Assembly: GCA_017465885.1 (NCBI GenBank)
Contig: JAFTVG010000029.1
Span: forward strand, 41,541 to 105,540
DNA from: Clostridia bacterium
GTDB lineage: Bacteria; Bacillota; Clostridia; Oscillospirales; CAG-272
DNA: 64,000 nucleotides
Direction of reading: 5' to 3'
This document shows, piece by piece, positions 33,456 through 42,403 of this stretch. The notes under the pieces were generated by a model. It did no database searches and was not told the DNA's origin. It saw only the letters and a list, made by a program, of their open reading frames with translations. Both the position numbers and the translations under genes were made by a program. Numbering within the stretch: position 1 is the stretch's first letter; each line of letters opens with the position of its first letter.

Positions 33456-35378
33456 TTAAACAGTTTGAATGAGTATGCGCTTTTCTTCGTTTGGGCCTTC
33501 TGCAATCAGTTTGCCCTTTTTGTATACCGTGAAGCCCTTGGGGTCGATCAGGATGTCAAAGCATTCGCCGCTAATAGGGACGGAATGAAGGTGTAAATGG
33601 GGCAGTCCCTTGGGCAGACGGGGGATGAAGGAGAAGGAACGCAGGCTTTCGGGACGCAGAGCAAAGAGTCCTTCTGTCACGATCCTGAAGGCAAGGGCGC
33701 TTTCGCCTGAAAGGTGGCGTTTTCCTCCCTCGGGGTAAGCCTCCACGGCGTAGGGAATGCGCTCACCAAGGAGCCTCTTTTTACAGTAACGTAAAAGCGG
33801 CTCGAGCATCCGATCGCCCTGACCCGATAAGAAGGCACATTTCATACCGTAAAGGGTGGAGCGGTCCCAAATGGTGTTGCTTTGGTTTTCTTGGCTATGC
33901 TGGCAGGTGAGCATTCCTTCGTCTGTCCAAAGATGTGAAGAAAGCATGGCGTCAAGCGTGCCCACCTTCCGTTCCTCAATGCCCACGCAAAGGGGCAGAC
34001 AGATCCAAGCCCGCAGGGTGTCAAAGCCCTTGGAGTAGCGATAGGTCTGAAAGCCGCTCAGTTCCGCGCCGAAATACTCTTCGATTGCAATTCTTAGTGC
34101 TTCGGCTCGTTTTTCGAAGATCTCCCCTTTTTTTTCTTCATTCAGAGAACGGGCAAGCTTTGCCGCCTCCACGAGTCCGCCGTAGCAAAGGCAGGAGGTG
34201 GACAGGTTGGCAATTCCGTCGGTGGGGAAGCGACCCTCCAGCTCGTCGGTATCGGAGGAGATCACCCCTTCGGGGGTCTTCTTTCTTTCGCAGTATTCTG
34301 CGCACCAGCAGATGGCAGGGAAGAGCTCTCGGGCGATCTGCTCGTCACCCGAGCAGAGACAGAAAAGGGAGGCGCCGTAAAGATACATTGCGGCATCGCC
34401 CCGATCTCCCGCCCCCTCCCAGATGTCAAGTCCCTCTGCGATGATGGAGGAGGGCAGACGGTGGTAGCAGTCGGACATAAAGGGAATATAGGAGCGGTAT
34501 GCGTTCAAGGAGGCTTCGATTGCGATAGGATCGCCCGTCATCGCAAAATGGGGTCCTGCATACTCTATCTGGTCGTTACACCAGGTGGCGGCGTAGTAGG
34601 TCCTGCCGCCGGGAGAGTGAAACTTGCCTGAAAGTGTTTCAAAAATGCTTTCTCCCGCGCGAAGCTTGGATAGGCGCATAAAGGCGTCAAGCACGGGCTC
34701 TCCCGAGGAGAAGACGAGGGCATCGTCGCAAAGACTGCGTATGCGCTCCTTGCGGGCGGCAAGCTCCTTGTTGCCATCAAGGATCACGGGTGGTTGGTTT
34801 GCGATCCGTGCGCTGTAAAGGATATCGAACTCAAAGACTCCCTCATCGTTAAAACAAAGGACTTCGGGAGCCGTATGGCTGATCTCGGCAAGGTAAACGC
34901 CCTTGGTGCCTCTGCCGTACGAAAGGACACGACGGCAGGGACTGCTTAACGAAAGGCTGCCTTCAAAGCCTTCCGCGCGTTTTATACTGACCCGTTCAAA
35001 ATAGCCCCTTGCATTGCTTGCGGGGAAAATGTGTCGCTTGATGAAAAGACCCTTTGCGCAACTGCTTTGGACGTGAAGAATGCCGTCAAAGGAAAAAGAG
35101 TGCGCATCCTCGCTTATCGGTTCACCATTCAAAAGCAGGCGCGGACGGTCGTCCTGACCTACTTTAAAGCAGTAGGTACCGTGGGTGTTGTTTGGAATGG
35201 TGCGCAGGGTTGGGAAATATAGATCGTGGGAAAGAAAGAGCTTGCCGTCTTTTACGCCGTAAGAGGTGATCCCGTCGCAGTAAAGACCGCTCATTTCAAT
35301 ATCGTCCTTATGCTCCTGCCCTTTTTTTACCTCCCAAAGGGGTGCGCCGTTTTCAAGCTTCCAAATGCAGTCGTTCAT
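33456..35378 (-). CDS. Six-hairpin glycosidase-like protein
   Basis: 640 residues, no signal peptide. The central and C-terminal parts look like an (alpha/alpha)6 barrel of the six-hairpin superfamily: YYAATWCNDQIEYAGPHFAM, WEGAGDRGDAAMYLYGAS and YAVEAYPEGGKRHLSGESAL. The N-terminal 200 residues are beta-rich, as in GH65, GH78 or related families. Expected to act on an intracellular oligosaccharide; the family and substrate cannot be decided by eye. Start follows GGAGGTAAACAG. Confidence 0.7.
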   Translation of the reverse strand: MNDCIWKLENGAPLWEVKKGQEHKDDIEMSGLYCDGITSYGVKDGKLFLSHDLYFPTLRTIPNNTHGTYCFKVGQDDRPRLLLNGEPISEDAHSFSFDGILHVQSSCAKGLFIKRHIFPASNARGYFERVSIKRAEGFEGSLSLSSPCRRVLSYGRGTKGVYLAEISHTAPEVLCFNDEGVFEFDILYSARIANQPPVILDGNKELAARKERIRSLCDDALVFSSGEPVLDAFMRLSKLRAGESIFETLSGKFHSPGGRTYYAATWCNDQIEYAGPHFAMTGDPIAIEASLNAYRSYIPFMSDCYHRLPSSIIAEGLDIWEGAGDRGDAAMYLYGASLFCLCSGDEQIARELFPAICWCAEYCERKKTPEGVISSDTDELEGRFPTDGIANLSTSCLCYGGLVEAAKLARSLNEEKKGEIFEKRAEALRIAIEEYFGAELSGFQTYRYSKGFDTLRAWICLPLCVGIEERKVGTLDAMLSSHLWTDEGMLTCQHSQENQSNTIWDRSTLYGMKCAFLSGQGDRMLEPLLRYCKKRLLGERIPYAVEAYPEGGKRHLSGESALAFRIVTEGLFALRPESLRSFSFIPRLPKGLPHLHLHSVPISGECFDILIDPKGFTVYKKGKLIAEGPNEEKRILIQTV

Positions 35379-35433
35379 TCTGTTTACCTCCCGTAGGTTG
35401 CTGCGTTCAGTATACCACTGGTGGGCAAAAAAG

Positions 35434-35640
35434 TCAATCGTTTTCCCCCAGGATCAGAGCGTCGCAGGTGATGGAAAGGAGGGTGGCAATGCGGGCGATG
35501 GTGGTCAGGTCGGGGAGCGAACGGTCATTTTCCCATTTTGAGACCGTTTGAGGACAGACGGCAAGCCGTCTTGCAAATTCTTTTTGGGTCAGCCCTCTTT
35601 TTTTGCGGTAGTAAAAGATCCGTTGTCCGATGGTATTCAT
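35434..35640 (-). CDS. Small XRE family DNA-binding protein
   Basis: 68 residues forming a single helix-turn-helix: KRGLTQKEFARRLAVCPQTV then SKWENDRSLPDL. No further domain. Lies 55 nt upstream of the glycosidase-like gene on the same strand and may be its regulator, which is inference from position. Confidence 0.85.
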   Translation of the reverse strand: MNTIGQRIFYYRKKRGLTQKEFARRLAVCPQTVSKWENDRSLPDLTTIARIATLLSITCDALILGEND

Positions 35641-35753
35641 TCTTTCGTCCTTGTCGTATTTTGCGTTATCTTATTTTATACTACTTTAGGCGATTTGTCA
35701 AGATATAATCCTTTCTTTTGGTATAATATGAAAAAAGGCAGAGGAGAACGCGC

Positions 35754-35909
35754 ATGAAGCCCCTGAAGGAAAAGATCAGTATCACCATCGACAGCGATAT
35801 ATTGGCAGAGATCAAGGATCTGGCGGAGCGGGACGATCGGTCCCTTTCCCAGTACATCAATCTGATTTTAAAGGAGCACGTGAAAAAGAGCGGAAAATCT
35901 GCAGATTAA
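35754..35909 (+). CDS. Ribbon-helix-helix (CopG/Arc-like) small protein
   Basis: 51 residues; ATG at 35754 follows GAGGAG. The N-terminal strand EKISITIDSDILAEIK and following helices (AERDDRSLSQYINLILKEHV) match the ribbon-helix-helix DNA-binding fold. No toxin partner follows; a terminator begins 9 nt later, so it is a stand-alone repressor or orphan antitoxin. A TATAAT at 35722-35727 is its probable -10 box. Confidence 0.8.
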   Translation: MKPLKEKISITIDSDILAEIKDLAERDDRSLSQYINLILKEHVKKSGKSAD

Positions 35910-35916
35910 AACATAA

Positions 35917-35950
35917 AAGGGTGACTTGCATAGGGCAAGTCACCCTTCGT
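35917..35950. terminator. Bidirectional terminator
   Basis: GGGTGACTTGC-atag-GGCAAGTCACCC hairpin between convergent genes. Confidence 0.85.
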
Positions 35951-37042
35951 TTATTCTTCGGTATATTTGGGCAGATCGTCGCAGATCCTCTGATACTTTT
36001 GGAAAATCTCTTCAAAACGGGGATCGGCGGTAAGGGACAGAATACGCTTTGCAAAATGCAGTTCGGATGCAAGAGCGTTTCCGTAGTGCTTGTATTCCTC
36101 TTTAAGTCCGCTTTTCACGGGATAGCGGTCAAAAAAGATGTCACCGTAAAGGCAGTTTTCCTTTTGCTCCTCGTATAAGAGCGCCTCGCTGTGGGCAGAG
36201 CGCAAAAACTCTTCAAACATCGGCAGTGCTTCATCAGTCTTCTCCTCTTCAAGAAGCCTGATGGCAAAGCGGGAGTGAATGTATCCGCGGTGCTGGTAAT
36301 AGGAGATGGAGGGGAGGGGACAGATCAGATCCACAAAGCGCAGGGCAAGACGATATGCTTCCTCACTTCCGTCGCTGACCAGCTCATCCCGAAGCTGAAG
36401 AGCAGCCATTAAAATGGTATGGTGGTGATGTCGTTGCTTTTCTTCTCCCTCAAGACAATCCTTCAGCGCCCTGTCTCTGCATTTTCCCGAGATCTTGCAG
36501 GCGATCTCCTTTGCCTCCTGCCTTTTTCCTCTGGCAGAAAGAATGGAGCAAAGATGCTCACCGGCAGAGTCCACCGAAAGTCCTCCCTGTGCCCGTTGTT
36601 CAAGGGCTTTTTCATAAAGAGCTCTGTAGTGGGCTTCGGCAAGGGCACCGTAATGCTCCTTTTGGGCAGTATCCGAGGTGTCGTTAAAAAGACGATGTTC
36701 GCAGATCGCCCTGCGGAAGAGCCACGCAGGATCGGAGGGGAAGAGACGAACCGCCTCTTCAGCTACGGAAAGGGCACCCACTTCGTCATTTTTTAAGGCA
36801 AAGTCGAGAAAGCGGGCGTTTAGCTCCTTGTCGGTCTGCTCGGTGCAAGCGCCGAGCAAGAGATCGGTGCTTACCGACAGCGCTTTGGCTAAGGGTAAAA
36901 TGAGGGATAGATCGGGATTGGTCTGATCGTTTTCCCATTTTGAAACCGCTTGAAAAGAAACGCAAAGCTGCTCTGCCAGCTGCTCCTGGGTCAGCCCTGC
37001 GGCCTTGCGCAAGTTTTTCAGTCTTTGTCCGAAGCTTTCCAT
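35951..37042 (-). CDS. XRE family regulator with helical repeat domain
   Basis: 363 residues. HTH_3 at the N terminus (RKAAGLTQEQLAEQLCVSFQ, AVSKWENDQTNPDL) and about 290 residues of helical repeats with TPR flavour (EEAVRLFPSDPAWLFRRAIC). Start follows GGAGG. Similar in plan to the 32119 gene, indicating a local paralogous family whose C-terminal domain may bind a peptide or nucleotide signal. Confidence 0.8.
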   Translation of the reverse strand: MESFGQRLKNLRKAAGLTQEQLAEQLCVSFQAVSKWENDQTNPDLSLILPLAKALSVSTDLLLGACTEQTDKELNARFLDFALKNDEVGALSVAEEAVRLFPSDPAWLFRRAICEHRLFNDTSDTAQKEHYGALAEAHYRALYEKALEQRAQGGLSVDSAGEHLCSILSARGKRQEAKEIACKISGKCRDRALKDCLEGEEKQRHHHHTILMAALQLRDELVSDGSEEAYRLALRFVDLICPLPSISYYQHRGYIHSRFAIRLLEEEKTDEALPMFEEFLRSAHSEALLYEEQKENCLYGDIFFDRYPVKSGLKEEYKHYGNALASELHFAKRILSLTADPRFEEIFQKYQRICDDLPKYTEE

Positions 37043-37171
37043 ACTTCACTTCCTCCTTGGATCGTCAAAGGACGTTTTCTCTGTGCCTTCAGTATACCAC
37101 AAGCACGTGAAAGACGCAATAACCGAGTTTTTGAAGGAAATTCAACCGGAGGTTGAGCGGTGAACAAGCGT

Positions 37172-37828
37172 TCACTCGGCTTTCAAGAGCAGATCCTTCA
37201 GCTCGTTTACCGTTTGGGCGATCGCAATTGCCCCCGCATCCTCAAGCTCGCCTTTTGATCCGTAGCCGTAAAGGACGCCGATGCAGTCAAGCCCGTTTTC
37301 TTTTGCCCCGAGCACGTCGTGCTTTCGATCACCCACCATAATGATGCGGCTCTTGTCCTGCTCCTTTAACCCGGATAGGGCGTAGGCAATGACCTGATCC
37401 TTTCTGTTGCGGCTTTCATCCATGGAAGCGCCTGCCACCAGATCAAAAAATCCCTCAAGCAGAAAATGCTTTAGAATTTCCACAGCATACTTTTCGGGCT
37501 TGGAGGTGGCAAGGGCAACGGTCAGCCCTTCCTTTTTCAGCGCGGCAAGAAGGGCGGGGATGCCCTCGTACACGCTGTTTTCAAAAAGTCCCTTTACCGA
37601 AAAGTATTCGCGGTAAAAGTCCACGGTCAGCAGAGCGTCCTCCCTTGAAAAGCCGTAATCGCGGGTAAAGGAGTCAACAAGCGGCGGCCCGATGAATTTA
37701 TAAAGGCTCTTTTTATCCTCTACCTCGATGTTCCACTTGTGAAGGGCGTAGACGATGGAGTTGGTGATTCCCTCGGCAGGATCGGTCAGCGTGCCGTCAA
37801 GGTCGAATAAAACGGTTGTGTATTTCAT
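37172..37828 (-). CDS. HAD family hydrolase, phosphoglycolate phosphatase-like
   Basis: 218 residues, cytosolic. HAD motif I VLFDLDGTLTD at the N terminus, a helical cap, motif II LATSKPEKY, and motif III/IV region MVGDRKHDVLGAKENGLDCI. Resembles the Gph/PpaX subfamily; physiological phosphate ester unknown. Start follows AAGGAG. Eight nt downstream of the 37837 gene, so probably cotranscribed. Confidence 0.9.
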   Translation of the reverse strand: MKYTTVLFDLDGTLTDPAEGITNSIVYALHKWNIEVEDKKSLYKFIGPPLVDSFTRDYGFSREDALLTVDFYREYFSVKGLFENSVYEGIPALLAALKKEGLTVALATSKPEKYAVEILKHFLLEGFFDLVAGASMDESRNRKDQVIAYALSGLKEQDKSRIIMVGDRKHDVLGAKENGLDCIGVLYGYGSKGELEDAGAIAIAQTVNELKDLLLKAE

Positions 37829-37836
37829 AATGCTCC

Positions 37837-38925
37837 TTATTCTTTGGTTTTTGAGGGATGCTCCTTGATCTTATAGATCGTGATCTTTGCCGTTTCCTCG
37901 TAAAAGAAGGCAAAAAAGGAGGTTTCGCTTGCAACCAGCAGGTGATCTCCTTCTATATCGGCAAAGCGTCCCTTGATAGGGCGGCGGGCAACGACCTGCA
38001 GGCTGTTATTTATAAAATAAAGGCGTCTGTTTCCTTCGGCAATCAGATACCGATCCCCAAGAAAGGCAACGGGATAGCTGTCCCTTGGTAAAAGCATTTG
38101 CTTTCCCGCAAAGGATGGCGGGGCTTCGCTTGTAAAGATTGCGGTGTCAAATGGTTCTCCGTACTCTCCCCGCACTGCCTTATCAATATATCGATCGATG
38201 GTCTGATCCTTCGTATATTCCTCGGCAGGAATGGGACAAAGGCTCCCCCCCTCAAATCTGACGGGGGTAAGCTCTCTTTCCTTCTCGTTTCGACAGCCAA
38301 GCAGGAAGCAATGCTCCTTAAACGTTTCCTTGTGGGATCCGAAGGGGTGAAGAAAGAGCTTGCCGATGAATTGATCCTCTTGCTCAAGGGACAACGGGGC
38401 GTTTTTTCCCGAGAGCATCCGCTCTTCCTTTAAAAACGCCTTATATTTCACGTCCTCGCGACGGCGCTCTAACTCCGCCTCACGCTGTTCAAAAAAGTAT
38501 TCTTCAAAGGGAAGCAGACAAACGCCAAGGTATTCTTCAAGAAGCTCGATCTTCAGATCCACCGAGTCACAGGCAAGAATACGGGAGATCCTCCTCTTTC
38601 CCCCTTCCTCGTAGCCGATAGAGGCAGGAAGATTTGAAAGATTCTTTGCACGGGTAAAGGCAAGATCGTCGTACCGTGCGATAAGCTTCCCACCTTCAAA
38701 GAGGGCGAGCTTTATCAGATCGCTGTCGAAAAGCGAGAAGAAGAGAACCGGTGCGTCCACCTTTTGAGAGATCAGCTTTGCGGCTTTATAGCAATACGCG
38801 GCATCCTTTCCCGAAAGCCCCTCTATGCAGGTCTGCCAGCCTTCGGAAAAGGAGGAGAAAAGAAAGCCGGGAAGGGTGACAAAGCCCTCCTTATATACGT
38901 GGATGCTTGAAAAACTCGTGCCCAT
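37837..38925 (-). CDS. Hypothetical protein
   Basis: 362 residues from the ATG at 38925, chosen because AAGGAG lies six nt before it. No signal peptide or membrane helix; the middle is highly charged (REAELERRREDVKYKAFLKE), while the C-terminal third is beta-rich with propeller-like strands (DRYLIAEGNRRLYFINNSLQ). I do not recognise the family. Directly upstream of the HAD hydrolase gene on the same strand. Confidence 0.6.
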   Translation of the reverse strand: MGTSFSSIHVYKEGFVTLPGFLFSSFSEGWQTCIEGLSGKDAAYCYKAAKLISQKVDAPVLFFSLFDSDLIKLALFEGGKLIARYDDLAFTRAKNLSNLPASIGYEEGGKRRISRILACDSVDLKIELLEEYLGVCLLPFEEYFFEQREAELERRREDVKYKAFLKEERMLSGKNAPLSLEQEDQFIGKLFLHPFGSHKETFKEHCFLLGCRNEKERELTPVRFEGGSLCPIPAEEYTKDQTIDRYIDKAVRGEYGEPFDTAIFTSEAPPSFAGKQMLLPRDSYPVAFLGDRYLIAEGNRRLYFINNSLQVVARRPIKGRFADIEGDHLLVASETSFFAFFYEETAKITIYKIKEHPSKTKE

Positions 38926-39075
38926 AGGATACTCCTTCAACGTTATTCTTGCTTTTACTATAGCATATTTTCGCTCTTTTTACAAGAGGCATTTCTTTTT
39001 TGCCCTTTGATTACAATTTGATAACATTTTTGGTATATAGTATTATGGGAAATTACAGTAAAAGGAGGACGGCGT

Positions 39076-39723
39076 ATGGCAAAGATTTTGATCGTGGAGG
39101 ACGAGCAGGCGATCAACGATCTGATCTGCTTGAATCTCAGGCTTGTGGGACATCAATGCCACCAATGCTTTGACGGGAAAGAGGCACTTTCTCTTCTTGA
39201 GGGGGAGCGTTTTGATCTGGTGATCTTAGACGTGATGCTCCCGGGGGCATCGGGCTTTGAGATCGTGGAGGAGATCAAGGATACCCCCGTCATTTTCGTT
39301 ACCGCAAAAGGGACGCTTGAAGACCGCTTGAAGGGTCTTCGGGCAGGCGGGGACGATTATATCGTCAAGCCCTTTGAGATCTTAGAGCTTGTGGCAAGGG
39401 TGGAGGCGGTGCTTCGCAGAAAGAACAGACAGGAGCGCGTTTTGGAATTTGACGATCTCAAGGTGGATTTCGGGAGCAAGCAGGTCTTTAAGGGCGGTGA
39501 GGAGATCGCGCTCAAGCCCAAGGAATACGCTCTTCTTGAAACGCTTTTAAAAAACAGAAATATAGCCCTTTCCAGAGAAAAGCTGATCAATCTGGTGTGG
39601 GAATTTGACTATGAGGGCGATACCCGTACGGTAGACGTGCACATTCAGCATTTAAGGGGGAAGCTGGGCTTGCAGGAGCGGATCAAGACCGTTTATAAGC
39701 TTGGCTACAGATTTGAATTATGA
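39076..39723 (+). CDS. OmpR-family response regulator
   Basis: 215 residues. Receiver domain with the acidic pair EDE near residue 8, the phospho-acceptor Asp in VILDVMLPG, Thr/Ala FVTAKG and Lys IVKPFE; then a winged-helix DNA-binding domain ending RTVDVHIQHLRGKL. Controlled by the histidine kinase whose gene overlaps its end by four nt. Likely envelope-stress or antibiotic sensing, by analogy only. Start follows AAAGGAGG. Confidence 0.95.
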   Translation: MAKILIVEDEQAINDLICLNLRLVGHQCHQCFDGKEALSLLEGERFDLVILDVMLPGASGFEIVEEIKDTPVIFVTAKGTLEDRLKGLRAGGDDYIVKPFEILELVARVEAVLRRKNRQERVLEFDDLKVDFGSKQVFKGGEEIALKPKEYALLETLLKNRNIALSREKLINLVWEFDYEGDTRTVDVHIQHLRGKLGLQERIKTVYKLGYRFEL

Positions 39724-41129
39724 AAACGAGATTTTGGCAGAGGATCTATCTTTTAACGTTGATCCTCTTTCTCCTTTTTTTGAATATCGCCGTATTTTGC
39801 TTTGCCTATTATACGTACGGTGAAAAGGTGTCGGCGTGTGAGGAAACGCTTTCTGCAGAGCAAAGATATATCGTTTCCTCAATAGAACGGGATATGGAGG
39901 AGCTTGAGAAAGAGGGACTGACAGAAAACGTTCCTCTGCTGTTTCAAAGCTATCTTAGCCACTACGGGCAAAAGGGAACGGCACTTGCCTTTTATGAGGT
40001 GGAGGGCGAGGTGCCCGTTTCTGCCGCTCCCTTGTTTGAAAAGCTTACGGGCAGGGAAAAAGCGGGAACGCTCAGCCATAAACGAATCGGCGGGGTACGC
40101 TACCTGCTGATCGTATCTCCTCTTTTTAAAGGACGGTACGAGCTGCACTTTTTAAAGGATGCGTCCGAGGTGGACGGCGATTTAAAAAGCCTGATTTTCA
40201 CCTTTGTTCCCCTTTCGGCGGGGCTGTCGCTGCTTCTTGCCCTCATTCTGTTTTTCTTGATGAAGGGAATGTCAAAGCCTCTTGAGGAGTTAAAGATGGT
40301 AACCGAGCATTATGCGGCGGGAAAGACGTCGGTAAGAGCGAGGGTGAAGGGGACGGATGAATTTGCCGCACTTCAGGACAGCTTTAACGGAATGCTTGCA
40401 ACCATTGAAGAGCAGATGCACGGTCTTGAGGAGCAATCGGAAAAGAACAAACGGCTGGTGGACGATATGGCGCACGAGATCCGCACCCCGCTGACCGTTA
40501 TCAGAGGATATGCCGAGGTGATCGCCTGTGCCGCCGTAGATGAGGAAACCAAGCTTGAATCGGCTGAGCGGATCATTGAGGAAAGCAAGCGGTTGTCGGG
40601 GATCTCGGAAAAGATCCTTGAAATGGCGGTGCTTGAAAAGGACGGAATTAAAAGAGAACGGATCAAGACGGCAAAGCTTCTTGAAGAGACAAAGGAGAGC
40701 TTAGCGCCCTTTGCCGAAGGAAGAGGCGTGAAGCTTCGGTGCAGGACGGAGGACTGCTTTTGTCAGGGTGATCCCACCCTGCTTTCCATGCTCCTTTATA
40801 ACCTGACAGAGAACGCAGTGAAGGCGTGCTCTGAGGGTGGGCAGGTGATCCTTGCCTGCGTAAAGACAGAGGCTGGGGTCGTGGTTACCGTCAGCGACAA
40901 CGGAAAGGGTATGACCAAAGAACAGCTTGAAAGGATCACCGAGCCCTTTTACCGCACCGATAAGGCGCGCAGCAGAAGGGACGGCGGCGCAGGGCTTGGT
41001 CTTTCACTTTGCAGCAGCATTGCCCAAAGCCACGGAGGGTCACTTACCTTCACGTCACTCCCGGGGCAGGGCACGCAGGTCAGCGTGCTTTTAAGGACCC
41101 GCTTGGACGGGGGAGGGGAAGATCAATGA
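39720..41129 (+). CDS. Sensor histidine kinase
   Basis: 469 residues. Two membrane helices (about 9-30 and 160-182) flank an outer sensing loop of about 130 residues; then HAMP (MSKPLEELKMVTEHYAAGKT), HisKA with the phosphorylated His in DMAHEIRTPLTVI, and HATPase_c with N box LYNLTENAVKA, G1 DNGKGM and G2 GGAGLGLSL. Partner of the response regulator upstream (ATGA overlap). A lipoprotein gene also overlaps its 3' end. Confidence 0.95.
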   Translation: MKTRFWQRIYLLTLILFLLFLNIAVFCFAYYTYGEKVSACEETLSAEQRYIVSSIERDMEELEKEGLTENVPLLFQSYLSHYGQKGTALAFYEVEGEVPVSAAPLFEKLTGREKAGTLSHKRIGGVRYLLIVSPLFKGRYELHFLKDASEVDGDLKSLIFTFVPLSAGLSLLLALILFFLMKGMSKPLEELKMVTEHYAAGKTSVRARVKGTDEFAALQDSFNGMLATIEEQMHGLEEQSEKNKRLVDDMAHEIRTPLTVIRGYAEVIACAAVDEETKLESAERIIEESKRLSGISEKILEMAVLEKDGIKRERIKTAKLLEETKESLAPFAEGRGVKLRCRTEDCFCQGDPTLLSMLLYNLTENAVKACSEGGQVILACVKTEAGVVVTVSDNGKGMTKEQLERITEPFYRTDKARSRRDGGAGLGLSLCSSIAQSHGGSLTFTSLPGQGTQVSVLLRTRLDGGGEDQ

Positions 41130-42301
41130 AAAGCAATTTAAAGGTACTTTTACTTGCTCTTGCGTTCACCATCACCTGCACCCTTATGATGTCCTGCGGA
41201 CTGCTGCTCCTTCCCTTTACCGTGGAGGAGATCCTTCCTTATGGGGTGGATTTGCCCGATATAGAGGGGCTGTTTGCAAACGATGCTCAAAAATCACCCC
41301 TTTCCCAAAAGGAACTGAAGGAAAAGTTCACGCCCTATACCCATACTGTCTATTTGAGGGACGGTGCAGACGTTTCCTTTTTCACCGCAGAAGAGTATGC
41401 TGATCTTGAAAAAGCCAAGGAAAATGGGGGAAGGGGGCTCTCCCTTGAGGAGCTTTTATATCTTCTCAGCGACTCTTTTACCCTTTATAAGAACGCCCAA
41501 ACCATTTCCCTTTACGGCAGGGACCGGCCGATCGTCCCTCCGAAGAACTATATGGATCTGCCCTATACGGCATCCTTTGAAGCATACGGGCAGATCAAAC
41601 GGGAGATCCTGTTGATCTCTGCATACCGTATTGCCGCGTTTGACGACCGCCTTGTGTTTTTCGATAAAGAGGGCGAAGTGTGCCCTATGGAAGGTCTTTT
41701 TGAGAATGAGGATCGGCTTTCCTACTGTGCGATCCTCTTAGACGAGCCGATGAACGAGGGGTATATAAGGAAGCTGAAAGAAGCAATAGGGGTGATCAAG
41801 ATCGAAGAGGGGCGACTGCTGCTGTTTGATTTTGAAGGAAGTGTCGAGATACACGGGGACGGTTCCTCAGTCAACCTTTTTGAAGCGATGACAGAGGATT
41901 TACGTCCGTATGAGGATGAGCGCTTTGATTGCTCACGTTCCTCGGGGATCACTCTTTCGTATTGGGAAATGGATGGCAAAAGCCCCCGCTTTATGTGGGA
42001 AAAAGAGATCCCCAAGGAGAATCTTGCTCTCTATTACGATGCCTTAAACGAAAGGGAATACCTGATCCAGCCGGAGCTTGGGACGGATTTTGAAAGCTAC
42101 GGAGGGTATTACGTGGCAGATCTTCAAAACGGTATATGTATCTGGATACCTGCCGATTTAAAAGACCTTGAGCATCGCCAAGAGTCGGTCTTATGTATGA
42201 TTCTCAAAAAGGATGTGATACCCGAAACGGTATATTTGGGCGACTATGCTTCGCTGAACCTCGCACGGCTTATCTACGGTAGTATGGAAGATCGTGATTG
42301 A
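41126..42301 (+). CDS. Lipoprotein cotranscribed with a two-component system
   Basis: 391 residues from the ATG at 41126, overlapping the kinase stop as ATGA. The signal peptide (KVLLLALAFTITCTLM) ends at the lipobox MMSC. The mature protein is acidic, with no known domain. Translational coupling with the kinase suggests an outer-face partner of the sensor or its output; that is inference. Confidence 0.75.
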   Translation: MKSNLKVLLLALAFTITCTLMMSCGLLLLPFTVEEILPYGVDLPDIEGLFANDAQKSPLSQKELKEKFTPYTHTVYLRDGADVSFFTAEEYADLEKAKENGGRGLSLEELLYLLSDSFTLYKNAQTISLYGRDRPIVPPKNYMDLPYTASFEAYGQIKREILLISAYRIAAFDDRLVFFDKEGEVCPMEGLFENEDRLSYCAILLDEPMNEGYIRKLKEAIGVIKIEEGRLLLFDFEGSVEIHGDGSSVNLFEAMTEDLRPYEDERFDCSRSSGITLSYWEMDGKSPRFMWEKEIPKENLALYYDALNEREYLIQPELGTDFESYGGYYVADLQNGICIWIPADLKDLEHRQESVLCMILKKDVIPETVYLGDYASLNLARLIYGSMEDRD

Positions 42302-42342
42302 AGAATAAAGTGTCAAAAAGCAGATATTTTTTCTTTTGCTTC

Positions 42343-42371
42343 TTGACACTTTTCCTTTACCGTGCTATACT
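42343..42371 (+). promoter_or_regulatory. Promoter of the MFS transporter gene
   Basis: TTGACA (42343-42348), 17 nt, TATACT (42366-42371). Confidence 0.85.
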
Positions 42372-42403
42372 TCTGTGGTCGAACAAGAAGGGAAGTGACG
42401 TAT

